Shown here: piece by piece, positions 60,042 through 64,000 of the stretch
How positions within the stretch are numbered: position 1 is the stretch's first letter
How the letters are laid out: each line of letters opens with the position of its first letter
NCBI GenBank assembly: GCA_032622095.1
Contig: CP136061.1
Coordinates: 257,082,077 to 257,146,076, forward strand
DNA: 64,000 nt
DNA from: Siphonodentalium dalli
Lineage: Eukaryota; Mollusca; Scaphopoda; Gadilida; Siphonodentaliidae
Reading direction: 5' to 3'
The notes under the pieces: model-generated
Seen by the model: only the letters and a program-made list of their open reading frames with translations
Databases searched by the model: none
Told to the model about the DNA's origin: nothing
Made by a program: the position numbers and the translations under genes

Positions 60042-60500
60042 GTGACCCGCCATATCAAATCCAGTCGGAAGTCGGGATTTTTTTACCCTGTGCCAATGCA
60101 TTCTCTTATATATGCGAGTTGACCATAGGTCGCCTCGCATATATAAGAGAATGCATTGGCCTAACATTTTTTTACAATTTTAATAATTTGTTCTTGTATT
60201 CTTTAACAATTTTATAATTTCACCCATACAGAGCCACAGACAAACATGAGCAGACGACACTCTTCTATGTGCTTCTATATATGTGTGGGGCTCCCTGCAG
60301 GGTAATGGATGTTTTTTTAATTTTATGTCCTAAAAATTGTAAGAAACATTTATTTAAAAAACATGATAAAAAATTGTTAGGCCAATGCATTCTCTTATAT
60401 ATGCGAGGCGACCTATGGTCGACTCGCATATATAAGAGAATACATTGGCACAGGGTAAAAAAAATCCCGACTTCCGACTGGATTTGATATGGCGGGTCAC
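60042..60500. mobile_element. 459-bp foldback element, complete copy
   Basis: The same ends as the copy at 1041-1499 (GTGACCCGCC...GGCGGGTCAC), the same length, and hairpins at 60092-60160 and 60381-60449. The flanks ATTT and AAAT do not form a direct duplication. Confidence 0.85.
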
Positions 60501-61242
60501 AAATAATGAATATAAGAACAAAGTTTATCTATTTATCCATGTTCTTCGTTGTGGTTACATTTTCATAGACTTATATATATTGCACATTTACGGTTTACCC
60601 ACGGCAAATGCCTTGGGTCCTTTACACCATCGAACCTTCCCATTCAGTGATATAAGTGTACATTGGAGTCGTCTACGATTAAGTTAGAAGAGTGATCAAA
60701 ATAAATTAGCAGAAAATCTTCAGACTAAAAGATAATACTGAAGTGCTGAAGGAGTCACATTCATTGAAGAGAAATTGTCAGATAGTAAATCAACAGTCTG
60801 TGGGTGTTTCCCAAGGGAACTACTCGTCAATGTGTATTTAGTATAGAAAGATTAAATATGCACTGAATGCATCATGTAAATATTTACATAAGAAGAGATA
60901 GCCGGCGCTGCATTTGCTAAAAAGTACCCAAGCTCTCAGTATTGCTTTCAGTCAGCTAGCATACACACGAATTGGCTGAATAGTTCCGTATTTTTGTTTA
61001 CTTTTGTCGTTCGAGTCCAATCCCTGACTAGGACGTAGTTACATCTATTTGGAGGTCACTAAATAGACTAAATAAATGACAAACATTCGAAAATTAACTA
61101 CATGCCCACACGAATTGATATTGTTTTATATTCTCTTCAAACAAGGAGGCTAATAAACATCTATTGTATCTTGATAAGTAAGGGTTGAAATCGGTATTGT
61201 TTAAACCAAAACGGATGGCCATAAACCATCGTCCACATTGTC

Positions 61243-61931
61243 GTGTAAAGTACGTTACCTCTGACATTGATATTCTCAATTCATGTAAATTACGTTACCC
61301 CTGGCAGTAATATTCTCAATTCATGTAAATTACGTTATCCCTGACAATGATATTCTCAATTCATGTAAATTAAGTTACCCATGACATTGATATTCACAAT
61401 TCATGTAAAGTACGTTACCCCTGACTGTGGGCATGACAGTGATATTCTCAATTCATGTAAATTACACTACCCCTGACAGTGGTATCCTCAATTCATGTAA
61501 ATTAAGTTACCTCTGACTGATATTCTCAATTCATGTAAATTACGTCACCCCTGACAGTGATATTCTCAATTCATGTAAATTACGTTACCCCTGACAGTGA
61601 TATTCTCAATTCATGTAAATTACGTTACCCCTGACAGTGATATTCTCAATTCGTGTAAATTACGTTTCACCTGACAGTGATATTCTCAATTCATGTAAAT
61701 TATGATACCCCTGGCAGTGATATTCTCAATTCATATAAATTACGTTACCCCTGACAGTGATATTCTCAATTCATGTAAATTACGTTACCATGACAGTGAT
61801 ATTCTCAATTCATGTAAATTACGTTACCCCTGACAGTGATATTCTCAATTCATGTAAATTACGTCACCCCTGACAGTAATATTCTCAATTCATGTAAATT
61901 ATGTTACCCCTGACAGTGATATTCTCAATTC
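61243..61931 (+). repeat. 40-bp minisatellite, about 17 units, intron 3
   Basis: Units read TTACCCCTGACAGTGATATT then CTCAATTCATGTAAATTACG. The array ends 3 bp before exon 4: the last unit breaks after ATTCTCAATTC, and the bases CAG complete the splice acceptor. Within the array every unit contains CCCCTGACAG, which itself resembles a 3' splice site. Confidence 0.95.
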
Positions 61932-61934
61932 CAG

Positions 61935-62106
61935 CATCCATCATACGTCAACGACGAGAACCGAGGATTCCCCAATGACATCGGCCTAGTGAAGCTGAGC
62001 TCACCGGTGCAACTCACAAATGGGATCGGGAAGGTCTGCCTACCAGGTTACTCCGACACATTTACAGGAAAGACGTGTTTCATATCAGGATATGGATTAA
62101 CTAAAA
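61935..62106 (+). CDS. CBM14-serine protease, exon 4 (catalytic Asp)
   Basis: Continues in phase 0 from exon 3 with HPSYVNDENRGFPNDIGLVK. Asp 230 in NDIGLVKL is the catalytic Asp102 equivalent. SSPVQLTNGIGKVCLPG follows; its Cys is the usual partner of the propeptide Cys in exon 2. The visible part ends KTCFISGYGLTK, where most family members have SGWG. Two donors are possible: GTGTGT at 62107 (exon ends 62106, phase 1, preferred) or GTGTAT at 62109 (phase 0). The rest of the protease, including the GDSGG catalytic Ser motif and the specificity pocket, is not found before the window ends at 64000, so the gene is cut by the window. Confidence 0.9.
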
Positions 62107-62128
62107 GTGTGTATATTGACTGTTTTAA

Positions 62129-62370
62129 ACGCCCTTCCATGACTGGAGCTTCCTGAGTTTTTGCGAAAACCTTGTGCCAATGCATTTTCTTATATAAAAT
62201 TATGTGAGTCTTCCGTAGGGAACCTCGCATATATAAGATAATACATTGGCTTAACAATATTTACCTTGACCTTGTAATTTAGTGCATTCTCTTATGGATA
62301 CATATATACGAGAATGCACTGGCACATGACCTTTAACTGTTACACCAGCGCAGCTCCCGTCATGAAAGGG
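62129..62370. mobile_element. piggyBac-like MITE, 242 bp, intron 4
   Basis: TTAA at 62125-62128 and 62371-62374 flank ends that read ACGCCCTTCCATGACTGG and, inverted, CCCTTTCATGACGGGAG. The hairpin 62176-62250 and the half-hairpin near 62281-62322 match the inverted copy at 59090. It begins only about 20 bp after the exon 4 donor. Confidence 0.75.
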
Positions 62371-62406
62371 TTAAAACTAATCTAGAAGACACGTGTGAAA
62401 TGTTAA

Positions 62407-62490
62407 CACGCCCGTATGGAGCCTCACGCGGACCCAAGCAGACGACAGTCATCAGTGGATTGTTCTCTCTGTCTGGGGCTCCATGAAGGG
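62407..62490. mobile_element. 84-bp piggyBac-like MITE, intron 4
   Basis: TTAA at 62403-62406 and 62491-62494 flank CACGCCCGTATGGAGCC and the inverted CCCTTCATGGAGCCCC. Its AGCAGACGACAGTC core is shared with the centre of the 459-bp foldback element (AGCAGACGACACTC). Confidence 0.65.
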
Positions 62491-62494
62491 TTAA

Positions 62495-64000
62495 AAGTAA
62501 TCTGTTGAATTTAGTCGATTTCTCCACTTAAGTGGCTACTTTTTTTACTACAGTTAACAAGATTTTCTCTCTAAAGTTGTGATCAAACTGAATTAGTCCC
62601 CCAAGATGGACGTCATCCTGTCCGATGGCCGCTTGTTCATGTTAATTTTGCTTGAAAGTTGCGGGACACAAAGTTATTGAATTGAGTCACAGAGAAAACA
62701 GTGATACTCATTTATCTAGCTTGTAATAATGTTTCACTAGAACAAACATAAATTATTTAGTTTGTTATCTTGCCCATCCACTATTAAAATTTATATCTAG
62801 ATATATCAAACAATTTAGGAGATTTTCAACCCAACGTCATCATGCTGGGTGATAATCCAGTGCTTTAGTCAATGGCGAACCGTAGGCTGATGGAAAATGT
62901 ACTCCCACAATGTTTCTTTTATGGTCGATAGTAGATGATCCACTAATCCATCAGACTGACTGGGGGTGAAAATGGGGTTCAGTGGCTTGTTAATGCGTAG
63001 TCATCGGCACATTTATTGAAATAACCGTCTTCCAGACTGCATGCTTTGATTTGCGTGTACCTATACTAGTACGCCCAACCAGGAAATGAATTCCTTGAAC
63101 ATCAGCTACTGGCAGCTTTTTTGTGCTGCTTTTTTGCTGGATAAGCTTTTGGTCCACCAATACATGTTCCTATATCATATATGCTGTTAATGTGTTCATT
63201 AATCCATTCATGTATCAAATTCTATCATCTAACGTTAAAGATGCTCTTTCCAATTTAACATCAAATTTGTAGGGGGAAATCAGTTGTAAGTTGAAAACCT
63301 GTATAAACTATAATTTAGAACGTCCTTTTTTATTTAGGCGACAGAAAAATGGACGTTATTTATAATAGACTGGCAAAAATTATAAACTTGTTTAAACCTC
63401 CTCGTTTGTAGGTCAATATCGGGCCATCAAAACCCACATTAATCTGCATCGATGGGTCCAATCTAGTTATTTTCTGGTTTTTAAACCGTACAGATGGTGG
63501 TTTTAGTAACATCTCCCAATATGTTTTTTGTTTGCAATGCTCCCAGTCCCATCGTGTCATTGTCACATCTTGTATTTCCATTCTAATAATACTGAGATTT
63601 TCTTATCCTTATTTATCGCTTGTACACAATCATCTATGTCAGTCCCACTGTCAGCTGACACATTATGTGTTGACGCCATCTAATGATCATACCTGCTTTA
63701 CGTCATCACATTTTGGTTAACCAATGCTCAGTTATCCTTGGTACAGACCGTCTGCGTATATATGCAACCTCGAGCTTGGTGTTTGTGAAAGCATGTGCTA
63801 AAACATTGGTCCAATATGCCGATGTTCCAGAATTTCAATTTACTGAAGCTGATTGAGTGTGATATGGTCACTGCATAGTAGCAAATTTACATTAAATGAA
63901 TATTAATAAAAATTGTTTCGATAAGACCCACTATGGCTAACAATTATTTCCTTGATACGTTTGGGCCTCGGCGGTGCTCAGCGATAATAAGCTACGTACT
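62495..64000 (+). other. Intron 4 of the protease gene, to the window edge
   Basis: No further exon is found; in particular no GDSGG-type motif in any plus-strand frame that I could recognise. No repeats stand out. Short frames near 63360-63720 are not convincing. Confidence 0.5.

Larger units (their letters stand above)
58432..61934 (+). other. Intron 3 of the protease gene
   Basis: GTGAGT donor; acceptor ATTCTCAATTCCAG. This 3.5-kb intron contains one complete and two partial 459-bp foldback elements, a piggyBac-like MITE and a 40-bp minisatellite that extends to the acceptor itself. 59332-59730 and 60501-61240 show no further feature. Confidence 0.8.

Overview
The window looks like nuclear DNA of an animal, most likely a marine invertebrate and possibly a lophotrochozoan such as a mollusc. 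There are no prokaryotic operons. The one clear gene is split by GT-AG introns. The rest is AT-rich repeat DNA: satellite, foldback and MITE-like elements, a truncated LINE, and the CGTCC-rich dispersed repeats common in such genomes. The exact taxon cannot be read from the sequence.

Layout. 0-2.2 kb: a dispersed repeat, a complete 459-bp foldback element and unique DNA. 2.3-17.3 kb: a 538-bp satellite whose unit is a dimer of a 363-bp and a 175-bp monomer (about 24 units), fading inward into older single monomers. 17.3-34.2 kb: a dense nest of one palindromic repeat superfamily (called D1 and D2 here), invaded by a 3.7-kb foldback element, by a truncated LINE that was itself split by a 2.5-kb foldback element, and by a 482-bp palindromic element. 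34.2-37.1 kb: dispersed repeats and a MITE. 37.2-45.5 kb: the same satellite in the opposite orientation (about 15 units). 45.5-51.5 kb: mostly unique DNA with a 1.5-kb TIR element.

51.5-64 kb holds a plus-strand gene for a secreted serine protease with an N-terminal chitin-binding (CBM14 / peritrophin-A) domain. Four exons are visible (51541-51895, 56632-56824, 58335-58431, 61935 to about 62106). All splice phases agree. The signal peptide, chitin-binding domain, catalytic His and catalytic Asp are present. The exon or exons carrying the catalytic Ser lie beyond the right edge. Its introns hold five short tandem repeats and at least seven small DNA elements.

Several insertions can be ordered from the sequence alone. 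D1 copies came first, the LINE landed between two of them, and a foldback element then entered the LINE reading frame. Removing each insert restores a sensible pre-insertion site. No RNA gene, CRISPR array or complete transposase gene was found.
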